Source: Nanobdellota archaeon (GTDB lineage Archaea; Nanobdellota; Nanobdellia; Pacearchaeales; GW2011-AR1). From it: a stretch of 9,187 nt of DNA. The notes beneath the pieces were generated by a model that saw only the letters and a list, made by a program, of their open reading frames with translations, did not search any database and was not told the origin of the DNA. Of this stretch, positions 1-5,902 are shown one piece after another. The DNA is taken from contig JAHIEM010000017.1 of the NCBI GenBank assembly GCA_018901625.1, positions 1-9,187 of the forward strand, given 5' to 3'. The position numbers and the translations under genes were made by a program. Positions within the stretch are counted from its first letter, which is position 1. Every line of letters begins with the position of its first letter.

Positions 1-1
1 A

Positions 2-193
2 ACAAACAGAAAAGACCAATGCTTTGTTGTGCTTCTTCAAGAAATAAAGGACAATGATTATGATTTAAGCATTCAAAAATATACAGATATAGAATATGAA
101 GAAGTTGAATATGAATCTCCTAAAAAGCTTAAGGAACAAATACTAGAACTAGAAAAAGAGATTGTGAAAGATGTTGAAGGATTAGAAGTGTAA
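2..193 (+). CDS. hsdM: Type I restriction-modification DNA methylase (HsdM-like), C-terminal end only
   Basis: The window opens inside a gene; 63 codons remain before TAA at 191-193. The visible protein has the hallmark end of HsdM/N-6 adenine methylases: a segment reading KDNDYDLSIQKY, then IEYEEVEYESPKKL and a helical Leu/Glu-rich tail ending EGLEV. In the family, the NDYDLS-type block is the last conserved element after the SAM-binding core and the NPPF motif, which would lie outside the window. HsdM methylates adenine using SAM, normally as part of a complex with the specificity subunit HsdS and often HsdR. No hsdS or hsdR lies downstream; a membrane protein begins 4 bp after the stop. 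The methylase may be an orphan, or its partners may be upstream. Family assignment rests on this short C-terminal signature only. Confidence 0.72.
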   Translation, partial: TNRKDQCFVVLLQEIKDNDYDLSIQKYTDIEYEEVEYESPKKLKEQILELEKEIVKDVEGLEV

Positions 194-197
194 TACT

Positions 198-851
198 ATG
201 GCAAAGAAAAAGAAAATCTCAGAAGAGCAATTAGAAGTCCAAAAAAAGAGTTTGAATATTCTAAAAGAACATTTAAATGTTGGAAAAGAACATAAAGACA
301 TAAGTAAAAAACAACTCGGAGAAGGAATGCCCCTTAATGAACAGAGATATAGATGGTTAATTGGATCAGTTGTAATACCATTAATAATCGCAACAGGGAT
401 TATAGGAGCTTTATTCTTTCTTTTACCAAGTATTTTTAATAATGCTCATGAGAATCCAGAATTAAAAATTGATGTCTCACCTTCAAAGATAAGATTAAAT
501 GAAAACCAAGATATAAATTTTCAGATAAACTTTACTAATATTGGTAAACAAAATCTTTCAAATTTTGGAATATTTAGGATCCATCTTTACAGAATTGAAG
601 ATGGCAAACCTGTTTATCGCAGAGAAATTATTTCTCCATACAATAATAATAGAAATTACGATCTTGTTTGTTATAATTCGCTGCTCGACAGCCCGTATAG
701 TTTATTTGTTGGAAGTAAATGTTCATTAAAAGTAAGAATGATGGGCTGCCCTGATTGTTTTGATGATAAAGATAAAACGGTTCAATTGTTCATATACTTA
801 GATTCGTTCCCGCCAGTAAAAAGCCAGATAATCAATTTGACAATATATTAA
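198..851 (+). CDS. Membrane-anchored protein with extracytoplasmic beta-rich domain, function unknown
   Basis: This 217-residue protein has three visible parts. Residues 1-50 are Lys/Glu-rich, heptad-like and probably a cytoplasmic coiled coil. Residues about 53-80 form a strong transmembrane helix (WLIGSVVIPLIIATGIIGAL onward). Residues 85-217 are predicted to be outside the membrane and beta-rich. The start of this domain (ELKIDVSPSKIRL, then NFQINFTNIGKQNLSNF) has the alternating pattern and N-x-G turn of CARDB/immunoglobulin-like sandwiches, but I cannot name the family. Four cysteines (158, 175, 184, 187), including a C-P-D-C pair, could form disulfides or bind a metal. The ATG is 4 bp after the methylase stop, so the two are probably cotranscribed; no clear ribosome binding site is seen. 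It ends exactly where radC ends on the other strand. Confidence 0.72.
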   Translation: MAKKKKISEEQLEVQKKSLNILKEHLNVGKEHKDISKKQLGEGMPLNEQRYRWLIGSVVIPLIIATGIIGALFFLLPSIFNNAHENPELKIDVSPSKIRLNENQDINFQINFTNIGKQNLSNFGIFRIHLYRIEDGKPVYRREIISPYNNNRNYDLVCYNSLLDSPYSLFVGSKCSLKVRMMGCPDCFDDKDKTVQLFIYLDSFPPVKSQIINLTIY

Positions 852-1514
852 CTACTTACTCTCTTTCCAGCTCCAATATCTATCTCCACCGATTATAACA
901 TGATCTAAGACTTTTATTCCTAAAAGTTCTCCAGCATCAACTAATTTTTCGGTAACTTCTTGATCTTCTTTACTTGGAGAAGGATCTCCGGAAGGATGAT
1001 TATGAACAAGAATTATTCTTGATGCAGAGTTTCTTATTGCAGACTTAAAAACTTCCCTAGCATCAATTATTGAAGCATCTAACACTCCTTTAGTTATTAA
1101 TTCTTCTTTAATAAAATAATTTCTATTATTTAGATGAATTGCAATAAAGTTTTCTTGTTTTTCATCCTTGAGTTTTTCATTCATTATTTCAAATACTGCT
1201 TTAGCAGAAGAGATAAATGTCTGAGGCTTCTTTGAAAGAGCATGTCTTTTATTTAATTCAAATAATGCAAGAATTTGACAAGCTTTAGCAAGACCAATAC
1301 CATTTATTTCTTGAAGCTCTTTTAATGAGCATTCCGAGAGTTTATCTAAACTATATTTATTGATTAAGCGATTAGACATTTCTATAACATTTTCTTGTTT
1401 AGTTCCTTTTTCTAATATCAAAGCCAGAAGTTCTGCATCACTTAGATTATCAACGCCGAATTTAACAAGTCTTTCTCTTGGTCTTGAATCTTCATTCATT
1501 TCTTTTATTTTCAT
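852..1514 (-). CDS. radC: RadC-family JAB-domain protein
   Basis: The 220-residue product matches the usual RadC length and layout. It begins with the conserved KIKEMNEDSRPRERL segment, followed by NLSDAELLALIL. A helix-hairpin-helix lies at about residues 64-86 (LKELQEINGIGLAKACQI). The JAB/MPN metal-binding domain spans about 100-220, with HNHPSGDPSPSKED at 171-184 and DHVIIGGDRYWSW near the end. The His-x-His and Asp are the zinc ligands of JAB metalloproteases and all are present. Despite the name, a DNA repair role for RadC is not established; the family often sits near mobile or defence genes, and here a methylase fragment is two genes away. RadC is mainly bacterial, so transfer is possible. 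The stop codon directly abuts the stop of the convergent membrane-protein gene. A TATA box lies 21-29 bp before the ATG. Confidence 0.93.
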   Translation of the reverse strand: MKIKEMNEDSRPRERLVKFGVDNLSDAELLALILEKGTKQENVIEMSNRLINKYSLDKLSECSLKELQEINGIGLAKACQILALFELNKRHALSKKPQTFISSAKAVFEIMNEKLKDEKQENFIAIHLNNRNYFIKEELITKGVLDASIIDAREVFKSAIRNSASRIILVHNHPSGDPSPSKEDQEVTEKLVDAGELLGIKVLDHVIIGGDRYWSWKESK

Positions 1515-1534
1515 GCTAAAGAGAAGGAATACTG

Positions 1535-1543
1535 ATTAATAAC
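1535..1543 (-). promoter_or_regulatory. TATA box of radC
   Basis: On the minus strand GTTATTAAT is centred about 25 bp before the radC ATG at 1514. No Shine-Dalgarno-like sequence lies between, consistent with a leaderless archaeal transcript. The 75-bp divergent spacer also holds the start of the 59-residue peptide gene on the plus strand. Confidence 0.5.
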
Positions 1544-1589
1544 TTTTACCTAAGCAAAAATCTAAAAACTTCAAGATCCTAGAATAAAC

Positions 1590-1769
1590 ATGGCAATCAA
1601 AGACATATTAAGCATTATACTTGCAATCGTTGCAGTAGTTAGCTTTATCATATTTTTCAGAAGTGCTTCAGATGTAGAACAGTTTACAACTGCTGTTTGG
1701 AGCTGCTTAGTTACTGCTGTTTCTGTTGCAATACTTCTAGTTTGGAATCCATGGCTAATTGGTAAATAA
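1590..1769 (+). CDS. Small two-helix membrane protein, unknown function
   Basis: A 59-codon open frame starts MAIKDILSIILAIVAVVSFI and ends WNPWLIGK. It has two hydrophobic helices, about residues 6-23 and 36-53, joined by a short polar segment (FFRSASDVEQFTT). The hydrophobic-turn-hydrophobic pattern, the basic residue near the N-terminus and the aromatic belt at the C-terminus are typical of real small membrane proteins rather than chance frames. A TATA-like TCTAAAAA at 1561-1568 is about 26 bp before the ATG, matching the spacing of the other promoters here. The gene is divergent from radC. I do not recognise a family. It could be a holin-like or toxin-like peptide, but nothing in the sequence decides this. 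Confidence 0.55.
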   Translation: MAIKDILSIILAIVAVVSFIIFFRSASDVEQFTTAVWSCLVTAVSVAILLVWNPWLIGK

Positions 1770-1894
1770 GCATTTTTCTTTAAGGCACATGTACCTTTAA
1801 GTTCCTGTCCTCGTGGGGGCGTAAGTTTTATCGAAGATAAAAACTAAGAAAATAAATGTTGTGGCTATGAACCCCAAGCATCTTTAGAATCTTC
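1770..1894 (+). other. Intergenic hairpin-bearing spacer upstream of fic; possible small RNA
   Basis: No gene is visible. The stretch contains an imperfect stem (CTTTAAGG against CCTTTAAG at about 1779-1802), the G-rich word TGGGGGCGTAA at 1814-1824, and a second stem with a GAA loop (AGTTTTATC against GATAAAAACT, about 1823-1844). Two stems flanking a conserved G-rich word in an AT-rich spacer could be a small structured RNA, but no known RNA class is recognised. Confidence 0.25.
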
Positions 1895-1934
1895 ACGTCT
1901 ACACAGTAGAAAGATTTATAAATAGTGTAGACGT
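1895..1934 (+). promoter_or_regulatory. Promoter of fic: TATA box between the arms of a perfect inverted-repeat operator
   Basis: ACGTCTACAC at 1895-1904 and GTGTAGACGT at 1925-1934 are exact 10-bp inverted repeats. Between them lies TTTATAAATA at 1915-1924, centred about 25 bp before the ATG at 1944. A dimeric repressor bound to both arms would block TBP/TFB, so this is probably an operator. The right arm covers the region just upstream of the expected transcription start, which would coincide with the ATG (leaderless). The regulator is not identified; autoregulation is possible but the Fic protein shows no clear DNA-binding domain. Confidence 0.65.
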
Positions 1935-1943
1935 ATAAGAATT

Positions 1944-2843
1944 ATGCCTTATACTGAAATTAAAGAGAAAAATGGAAAGAAATATTATTATAGAGTTAAA
2001 TCTATAAGAAAAGGAGAAAAAGTTAACAAGGAAAGGGTCTATCTGGGAGTTAACTTAGATAAAAAACAGATTTCTGAAAAAGAAATTGAAGCTGACAAAG
2101 AATTACTCTATCTGAATAATATTTTGACTGATAAAGAAATAAAAGAGTTAGACAAAATCCAGCAAGAGTATTTAAAACAGCCAAAAGAAAATTTTTTAAA
2201 CAGGTATGAAGTTTTTACATCAGACTTTACTTATAATTCAACTGCAATTGAAGGCAATACCTTGACCTTACAAGAAACAGCACAATTACTATTTGAAGGA
2301 ATTACTCCGAGAAAATCTCTGAGAGAGATAAATGAAATAATAAATCATAAGTTGGCTTTTGATTATTTATTAAAATATGGAGGAGATTTAACGAAGGATT
2401 TTATTTGCGAATTGCACAAATTGGCTGTGAAAGAAACACTAAAAGAAGAATTAAAAACACAAATTGGCTGTTTCAGAAATGTTCAAGTTTATATTAGAGG
2501 TACTGATTGGCTCCCTCCAAAGCCTAAAGAAGTTCCAAAAGAGATAAAATCATTGCTATTTTGGTATTCAAGTAATAAAGAAAAGCTACATCCATTAGTC
2601 TTAACAGCATACTTTCATGCAGCTTTTGAAACAATTCACCCATTTATTGATGGAAATGGGAGAGTTGGGAGATTAATAATGAACTTTATTCTGCATAAAA
2701 ATAAATATCCTATGATTAACATTCCAAATACTATTAAGCACAGGTATTATGATGCATTAGAATCTGCACAAATTAAGGGCGATCTAATGCCTTTAATCAA
2801 GTTGCTGTTTGAAATATTAAAGAATAGCAAAGTAAGATTTTAA
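1944..2843 (+). CDS. Fic-domain protein (class II, AMPylator-type)
   Basis: The 299-residue protein carries the Fic active-site motif HPFIDGNGRVGR at residues 232-243, matching the canonical HxFx(D/E)GNGRxxR of enzymes that transfer AMP from ATP to hydroxyl side chains of target proteins. The inhibitory motif (S/T)xxxE(G/N) is present as STAIEG at 99-104, upstream of the Fic core, which makes it a class II Fic whose glutamate normally holds the enzyme inactive. The flap that docks the target is about residues 175-201, including CFRNVQVYIRG and WLPPKPKEVP. The N-terminal 60 residues are Lys-rich and contain a YYYRVKSIRKGEKVNKERVYLG segment-like strand pair seen in other archaeal Fic proteins. 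No wHTH is visible at the C-terminus, and no antitoxin gene lies beside it. The ATG fits a leaderless transcript from the operator-flanked TATA box. Confidence 0.92.
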   Translation: MPYTEIKEKNGKKYYYRVKSIRKGEKVNKERVYLGVNLDKKQISEKEIEADKELLYLNNILTDKEIKELDKIQQEYLKQPKENFLNRYEVFTSDFTYNSTAIEGNTLTLQETAQLLFEGITPRKSLREINEIINHKLAFDYLLKYGGDLTKDFICELHKLAVKETLKEELKTQIGCFRNVQVYIRGTDWLPPKPKEVPKEIKSLLFWYSSNKEKLHPLVLTAYFHAAFETIHPFIDGNGRVGRLIMNFILHKNKYPMINIPNTIKHRYYDALESAQIKGDLMPLIKLLFEILKNSKVRF

Positions 2844-2851
2844 GGAAGGTG

Positions 2852-2862
2852 TACTTTTTTGT
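2852..2862 (+). terminator. Oligo-T terminator after fic
   Basis: A run of six T at 2855-2860 lies 12 bp after the fic stop. Archaeal RNA polymerase commonly stops at such T tracts. Additional T runs occur in the following hairpin region. Confidence 0.35.
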
Positions 2863-3062
2863 TCAGTCTCTCGTGGAAAAACTTTTCACTTTGCTATCTT
2901 GAGTCACATATTCAAAAGTGAAAAGTTTTTGGGGGCATGTTACCCAAGGTTAATAATCTCATGCCACTTTTTCGTTTCCGCGAAAATACTTCTTATTTTC
3001 GGGGTCCTAAAATTTCTTATAGCAATTTTTTGGTATCGACGGAAATCCATTTCGTGTTTTTT
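2863..3062 (+). repeat. Multi-hairpin modular element, copy A
   Basis: This convergent spacer has no gene and is almost entirely self-complementary. A 16-bp perfect stem pairs 2877-2892 with 2915-2930. A second pairs GGCATG 2934-2939 with CATGCC 2960-2965. Both sit inside a short outer pairing (GGAAA near 2875, TTTCC ending 2979). Next is a double-hairpin module shared with copy B: CGAAAATA 2981-2988 with TATTTTCG 2994-3001, then CCTAAAATT 3006-3014 with AATTTTTTGG 3024-3033. The 27 bases at 2978-3004 are identical to 5613-5639. A final hairpin (ACGGAAAT/ATTTCGT, 3039-3055) ends in a run of T. Boundaries are approximate. The order of parts (outer stem with two hairpins, double hairpin, distal hairpin) is the same as in copy B although most stem sequences differ. 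Confidence 0.7.
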
Positions 3063-3153
3063 TCACATTTTTAAAGGCTTTTTACTAACCTTTGCTGGTT
3101 CAACGCTCCCTAAGATTTCCTAAAGAGAACTCAATCGAATTCTTTTTATCCAT
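3063..3153. other. Remainder of the convergent spacer, no gene seen
   Basis: Between copy A and the stop of the 278-residue gene there are only small stems (AAAGG 3074-3078 with CCTTT 3089-3093; AACC/GGTT around a TTTGCT loop). A GGTTCAA word at 3097-3103 resembles a tRNA T-loop but has no pairing arms. Confidence 0.4.
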
Positions 3154-3990
3154 TTAAGTTAGAATCCGTGCCTCAAGCTCTGCAACAATTTTTCTAGCAT
3201 GCTCTTTTCTTTCAGCAGATGGCTGAACTATTTCAGGCCATATTTCTAGCCTCTGCCATCTTCCAGATTCTTCTTTAATTTCATGCTGCAACCAACGAGT
3301 CACAGATTTATGATTTGTCTTTCTTGCACAGTCCAAAGCTAAATTTAATCCATTTTCATTAAAATCCGCAAAAACAGGTCGTAAACAATCGCAACAATCT
3401 AAATTTTCCAATTTTCCTGGGCCCCTTACTTCATAAAATAGTCTCCCACAAATTTGCATAAGTCTTTCAGAATATTCTTCTGAATCAGGATTAAAAACAA
3501 CAAGCCTTCTTAATGCTTCCATAGTAAAAAATAAAAATCTATTCTTTCCTTGTTCTTTTGGAGCTTCTTTCCTTGTTAGTACTCCATCTTTTACACTCAT
3601 AACACTATAAATAGGATCATACTCTCCTGATGATTCTCTGTCTCTTTCAACAAATTCTAAAACTAAAGGAATGTCATATGCTTTTCCGTTAGAACCTAAA
3701 ACAAACATAGTCTGTTGAAAAGTCCGTCTATTTTCTTCTTTTTCAGTTCCATAAAAATCAAAAACTCTTCTGGCTTGCAATCTCATCAATTTAGCTAAAG
3801 CACTCCTTTTAGCTTCTGGAATTTCTCTCATTCTAAAAGAACTTGTAGCACAGACAACATAATTATCAAGTGGTTTATTGTTATCATGATATCTTCTAAT
3901 ATTCATGATGGTGTTGTCAATACTTCCGTAAGACTTATTCATACTTTCCATTATTGTTCTTCTAACTTGTTCATCATTTGTTTCGCTCAT
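3154..3990 (-). CDS. Hypothetical soluble protein, 278 residues
   Basis: I do not recognise a family. The product is polar and predicted soluble, with no signal peptide or membrane helix. Residues 1-40 are a charged lead (EQVRRTIMESMNKSYGSIDN). The middle has strand-like segments (TMFVLGSNGKAYDIPLVLEF at about 94-113; DPIYSVMSVKDGVLTR at 125-140). The second half is mainly helical, with a cysteine cluster C199, C200, C202 (LDCCDCLRP) and C221, which might bind metal. The C-terminus (about 230-278) is Trp/Glu-rich and helical. An in-frame TGA lies four codons before the ATG, so this start or a later one must be used. It is convergent with fic across the hairpin-filled spacer and divergent from the gene at 4327. 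It is long, without codon or composition oddities, and probably real. Confidence 0.6.
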   Translation of the reverse strand: MSETNDEQVRRTIMESMNKSYGSIDNTIMNIRRYHDNNKPLDNYVVCATSSFRMREIPEAKRSALAKLMRLQARRVFDFYGTEKEENRRTFQQTMFVLGSNGKAYDIPLVLEFVERDRESSGEYDPIYSVMSVKDGVLTRKEAPKEQGKNRFLFFTMEALRRLVVFNPDSEEYSERLMQICGRLFYEVRGPGKLENLDCCDCLRPVFADFNENGLNLALDCARKTNHKSVTRWLQHEIKEESGRWQRLEIWPEIVQPSAERKEHARKIVAELEARILT

Positions 3991-4028
3991 AGTAATAATT
4001 CAGAATTAGGTTTCTGAGGCACCACCAC
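3987..4028 (-). CDS. Possible 13-codon upstream ORF coupled to the 278-residue gene
   Basis: GTG codons at 4028-4020 open a short frame (VVVPQKPNSELLL) whose TGA overlaps the ATG of the next gene as ATGA (3990-3987). A strong Shine-Dalgarno match, GGAGGG at 4033-4028, overlaps the first GTG and is 5 bases before the third. This is the only good ribosome binding site in the window. The terminal overlap suggests translational coupling, but the peptide may be meaningless and the GGAGG may simply be chance. Confidence 0.25.
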   Translation of the reverse strand: MVVPQKPNSELLL

Positions 4029-4326
4029 CCTCCAAGATTAATAAATTCCTTATTTAAAAAACTATCTTTTAACATACTTTGTGATACGCATATTATCATG
4101 CTTTTTGATACAAAATGTGTTATAAATCGTGTAATAAAAAGTATTACCTCTCTCTTGGGGGCGTAATCACTTCTTAACAACTTTCTCTTCCTTAAGCGCA
4201 TATTTCGCAATCAAGAATACAACCAACTATAAACCCTAAAAGTAATAAACCTGCCAGTAGGTATATTGTTACTACAAAGTAATAACAAATAGAAAGGTTT
4301 AAATAGTTCTAAAGCCTAAGGAATCT
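3991..4326. promoter_or_regulatory. 336-bp divergent promoter region
   Basis: No convincing gene is seen. For the minus-strand gene there are TATA-like boxes at 4051-4058 (TTTAAATA) and 4037-4045 (TTTATTAAT). For the plus-strand gene, TTTAAATA at 4298-4305 is centred 26 bp before its ATG. Near 4131-4147 there is a GTAATA/TATTAC inverted repeat. TGGGGGCGTAA at 4156-4166 repeats a word found at 1814-1824. An imperfect palindrome, GTTACTACAAAGTAATAAC at 4268-4286, lies just upstream of the plus-strand TATA box and could be an operator. Confidence 0.45.
4298..4305 (+). promoter_or_regulatory. TATA box of the Ada-like membrane protein gene
   Basis: TTTAAATA preceded by GAAAGG (a purine-rich BRE-like lead) is centred 26 bp before the ATG at 4327, with no ribosome binding site, suggesting a leaderless mRNA. 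Confidence 0.55.
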
Positions 4327-4890
4327 ATGGAAATCACACTTACAAATAAGAACAGAAAACTCGCTATTATTATCACAATAGCTGCTTTAGTAGTCTTAGG
4401 AGCAATGCTTGCAAGCATAACCTTTGAATTTGACATAGTTGAAAATCTAGTAATGTCCTGGATTCTAACAACTTTTTATGCAATTTTTGCATTCTTGATA
4501 ATGGACCCTATAAAAACAGTATTTCAAGAGCGAAGAATTCCAGTAATACAAAGAATAGAAGTTCCAGTAATTAAAGAGATAATTAAAGAAATAGAAAAAC
4601 CAATAATCAGAGAAGTTCCAATCCAGATTCCAGTAGAAAACCAGACAATACGAGTGGTTGACAGGCCAGTAATACAAAAAGTTTACATAGAAAAACCAAG
4701 AAAAAAGCTGAACATCCCAAAATTCAATTTCATAGCCTCAAGTGAAGCTCGAGTTTATCACACAAGATTCTGCAGATTAGGAAAGCTAGTAAAAAAGAAA
4801 TACAAGATTCATAACAACTCTAAGTCCTTCTTTGAAAAGAAAAGATTCAAAGCTTGTAAAGTCTGTATTCAGCACAAGAAAAAGATTTAA
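4327..4890 (+). CDS. Two-pass membrane protein with C-terminal Ada-like metal-binding domain
   Basis: The 187-residue protein has two transmembrane helices (about 12-33 and 40-60). A Pro/Ile/Val/Glu-rich linker (about 70-125) follows, in which PVI or PII recurs at residues 72, 80, 92 and 114, giving an irregular strand-like repeat. The C-terminal domain (about 134-182) reads FIASSEARVYHTRFCRLGKL then KACKVC. This follows the pattern of the Ada metal-binding fold: a strand with a V-Y/F-H-x3-C motif, a linker, a Phe-rich helix and a closing C-x-x-C. Here His145, Cys149, Cys177 and Cys180 could hold one Zn. In Ada such a site repairs DNA phosphotriesters or binds DNA, but this fold is also a common stand-alone appendage of unknown role. 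Whether the domain faces the cytoplasm depends on topology; the Arg/Lys-rich tail suggests it does. Its TAA overlaps the rubrerythrin stop. Confidence 0.7.
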   Translation: MEITLTNKNRKLAIIITIAALVVLGAMLASITFEFDIVENLVMSWILTTFYAIFAFLIMDPIKTVFQERRIPVIQRIEVPVIKEIIKEIEKPIIREVPIQIPVENQTIRVVDRPVIQKVYIEKPRKKLNIPKFNFIASSEARVYHTRFCRLGKLVKKKYKIHNNSKSFFEKKRFKACKVCIQHKKKI

Positions 4891-5462
4891 TAGTTTTCTT
4901 CTAACACTTCATAAAAAGCTCTCGGATGCTTGCACGCAGGACAAATAAGCGGAGCTTCTCTTCCCTCATGAACATAACCGCAATTCCTGCACTTCCATTT
5001 TACAACTTTATCCTTCTTAAACACCTCGTTATTTTTAACATTCTCAAGCAGTTTTCTGTATCTTTTCTCATGCTCTTCTTCAACTTCAGCAATCTCTTTA
5101 AAACTAGTAGCAATATCTAAAAATCCCTCTTTCCGAGCTGTTTTCTCAAATCCAGGATATAACTTTGAATATTCTAATTTTTCCCCATCAGCAGCAGCAA
5201 ACAAGTTCTCACTAGTTTTTCCTATTTTTCCAGCAGGATATTTTGCATCTATCTCCAAATCTCCCCCTTCAAGATAATTAAAGAAAATCTTAGCATGCTC
5301 TTTTTCATTATCAGCAGTTTCTAGAAATATAGCAGAAATCTGCTCAAATCCCTCTTTCTTAGCAACACTAGCAAAATAAGTATACCTATTCCTTGCTTGT
5401 GACTCACCGGCAAACGCCTTCAGCAAGTTCTTTTCAGTTTCACTTCCTTTTACAGATTTCAT
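4887..5462 (-). CDS. rbr: Rubrerythrin
   Basis: The 191-residue protein is a full-length classical rubrerythrin, which reduces hydrogen peroxide in the cytoplasm of anaerobes using electrons from rubredoxin-type partners. Residues 1-140 form the ferritin-like four-helix domain, with the diiron ligands visible in FAGESQARNRY (Glu20), ETADNEKEHAK (Glu53, His56), DGEKLEYSK (Glu94 and Glu97) and IAEVEEEHEKRY (Glu cluster and His131). Residues 152-191 form the rubredoxin domain with Cys158-x-x-Cys161-Gly and Cys174-Pro-x-Cys177. All expected metal ligands are present. The stop overlaps the stop of the convergent membrane-protein gene by the shared TTAA. A good TATA box precedes it, and it appears to be a single-gene unit. 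It points to an anaerobic or microaerophilic host. Confidence 0.97.
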   Translation of the reverse strand: MKSVKGSETEKNLLKAFAGESQARNRYTYFASVAKKEGFEQISAIFLETADNEKEHAKIFFNYLEGGDLEIDAKYPAGKIGKTSENLFAAADGEKLEYSKLYPGFEKTARKEGFLDIATSFKEIAEVEEEHEKRYRKLLENVKNNEVFKKDKVVKWKCRNCGYVHEGREAPLICPACKHPRAFYEVLEENY

Positions 5463-5483
5463 AAATTAATAAGAAGGACAGAG

Positions 5484-5491
5484 ATTATAAA
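5484..5491 (-). promoter_or_regulatory. TATA box of rubrerythrin
   Basis: On the minus strand TTTATAAT is centred about 26 bp before the ATG at 5462. No Shine-Dalgarno sequence is seen, so a leaderless transcript is likely. Confidence 0.6.
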
Positions 5492-5550
5492 TCTTGTTAT
5501 TAACTTCAATCAAAGGATATATCATTCAACAGCTTCAAGTTTTTTTTGTG

Positions 5551-5726
5551 TCAGAAAAGTAAACTGCAGCATTTATGCTGCAGACAGTTGTGAACAACTG
5601 TCCTTTTCTGAGCCGCGAAAATACTTCTTATTTTCGGGGCCCTAAAATTCTGTGGAATTTTTTGGCATCCTAAAGTCGCACAAACTGCGGACTTTAGTCT
5701 GCAGAATACTCAGCGACTTTTTGATT
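5551..5726 (+). repeat. Multi-hairpin modular element, copy B (most complete)
   Basis: Module 1 (5551-5611): outer stem TCAGAAAAG/CTTTTCTGA (5551-5559 with 5603-5611) encloses two hairpins, CTGCAGCAT/ATGCTGCAG (5564-5572, 5575-5583) and ACAGTTGT/ACAACTGT (5584-5591, 5594-5601). Modules 2-3 (5613-5669): two hairpins shared with copy A, the second with arms CCTAAAATT and AATTTTTTGG. Module 4 (about 5666-5726): outer stem AAAGTCGC/GCGACTTT (5672-5679, 5713-5720) encloses CTGCGGAC/GTCTGCAG (5685-5692, 5697-5704) with a TTTA loop. A run of eight T (5540-5547) precedes it. It occupies the spacer between rubrerythrin and the kaiC-like remnant. No protein is encoded; the plus-strand open frame across it has no coding character. 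Because all stems are palindromic, either strand could fold. Confidence 0.8.
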
Positions 5727-5765
5727 CTTACAAACCCCCTTAAACCAAAAAATCCGCCCACAATT

Positions 5766-5891
5766 TCACATCTCAGAAAAAACTTCCTGCTCAGGGTAAA
5801 CAGTTATCCCAATATCAGAAATAGTTACAGCAACTATTTTCTTTTGATGATTTTCTCCCCTCATCTTCAAAACCTCAATAGCTCGTAATCC
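5766..5891 (-). pseudogene. C-terminal remnant of a KaiC-like ATPase gene
   Basis: About 41 codons remain, reading GLRAIEVLKMRGENHQKK then IVAVTISDIGITVYPEQEVF and ending SEM-stop. This is the conserved KaiC-family tail (the RAIEVLKMRG motif plus the final strands). It matches the 3' end of the kaiC-like gene at 6985-7106 at roughly 90% nucleotide identity by eye. The differences are mostly at third codon positions, so it diverged as a coding gene rather than as a recent copy. There is no start, Walker A or Walker B. It breaks off 11 bp after the stop of the MNT gene. It also shows that the original frame of the downstream copy has four A, not five, at 7056-7060. Confidence 0.75.
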
Positions 5892-5902
5892 TCATTTCAC
5901 AA

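Noticed and set aside
3090..3115. tRNA T-arm-like GGTTCAA word
   Set aside because: The flanking bases do not form a T-stem and no other tRNA arms are present.
2899..3123. Plus-strand open frame of 74 codons across element copy A
   Set aside because: It is made of hairpin arms, has no coding character, and no promoter or start context; the same sequence in copy B is not in a comparable frame.
3974..4210. Minus-strand open frame of 78 codons upstream of the 278-residue gene
   Set aside because: It covers the TATA boxes and Shine-Dalgarno of the divergent promoter region and has a low-complexity, Arg/Lys- and Ile-rich product with no domain.
4188..4310. Minus-strand membrane-like peptide (YLLAGLLLLGFIVGCILDC)
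   Set aside because: Hydrophobic and tempting, but there is no ATG, GTG or TTG start in frame before an upstream stop, and it overlaps the promoter of the plus-strand gene.
5551..5726. CRISPR array or integron attC site
   Set aside because: There are no regularly spaced repeats and spacers, no cas genes, and no integrase; the hairpins are nested, not tandem.
5652..5888. Plus-strand open frame of 78 codons
   Set aside because: It runs through element copy B and then antisense to the kaiC-like remnant, whose frame is clearly the real one.
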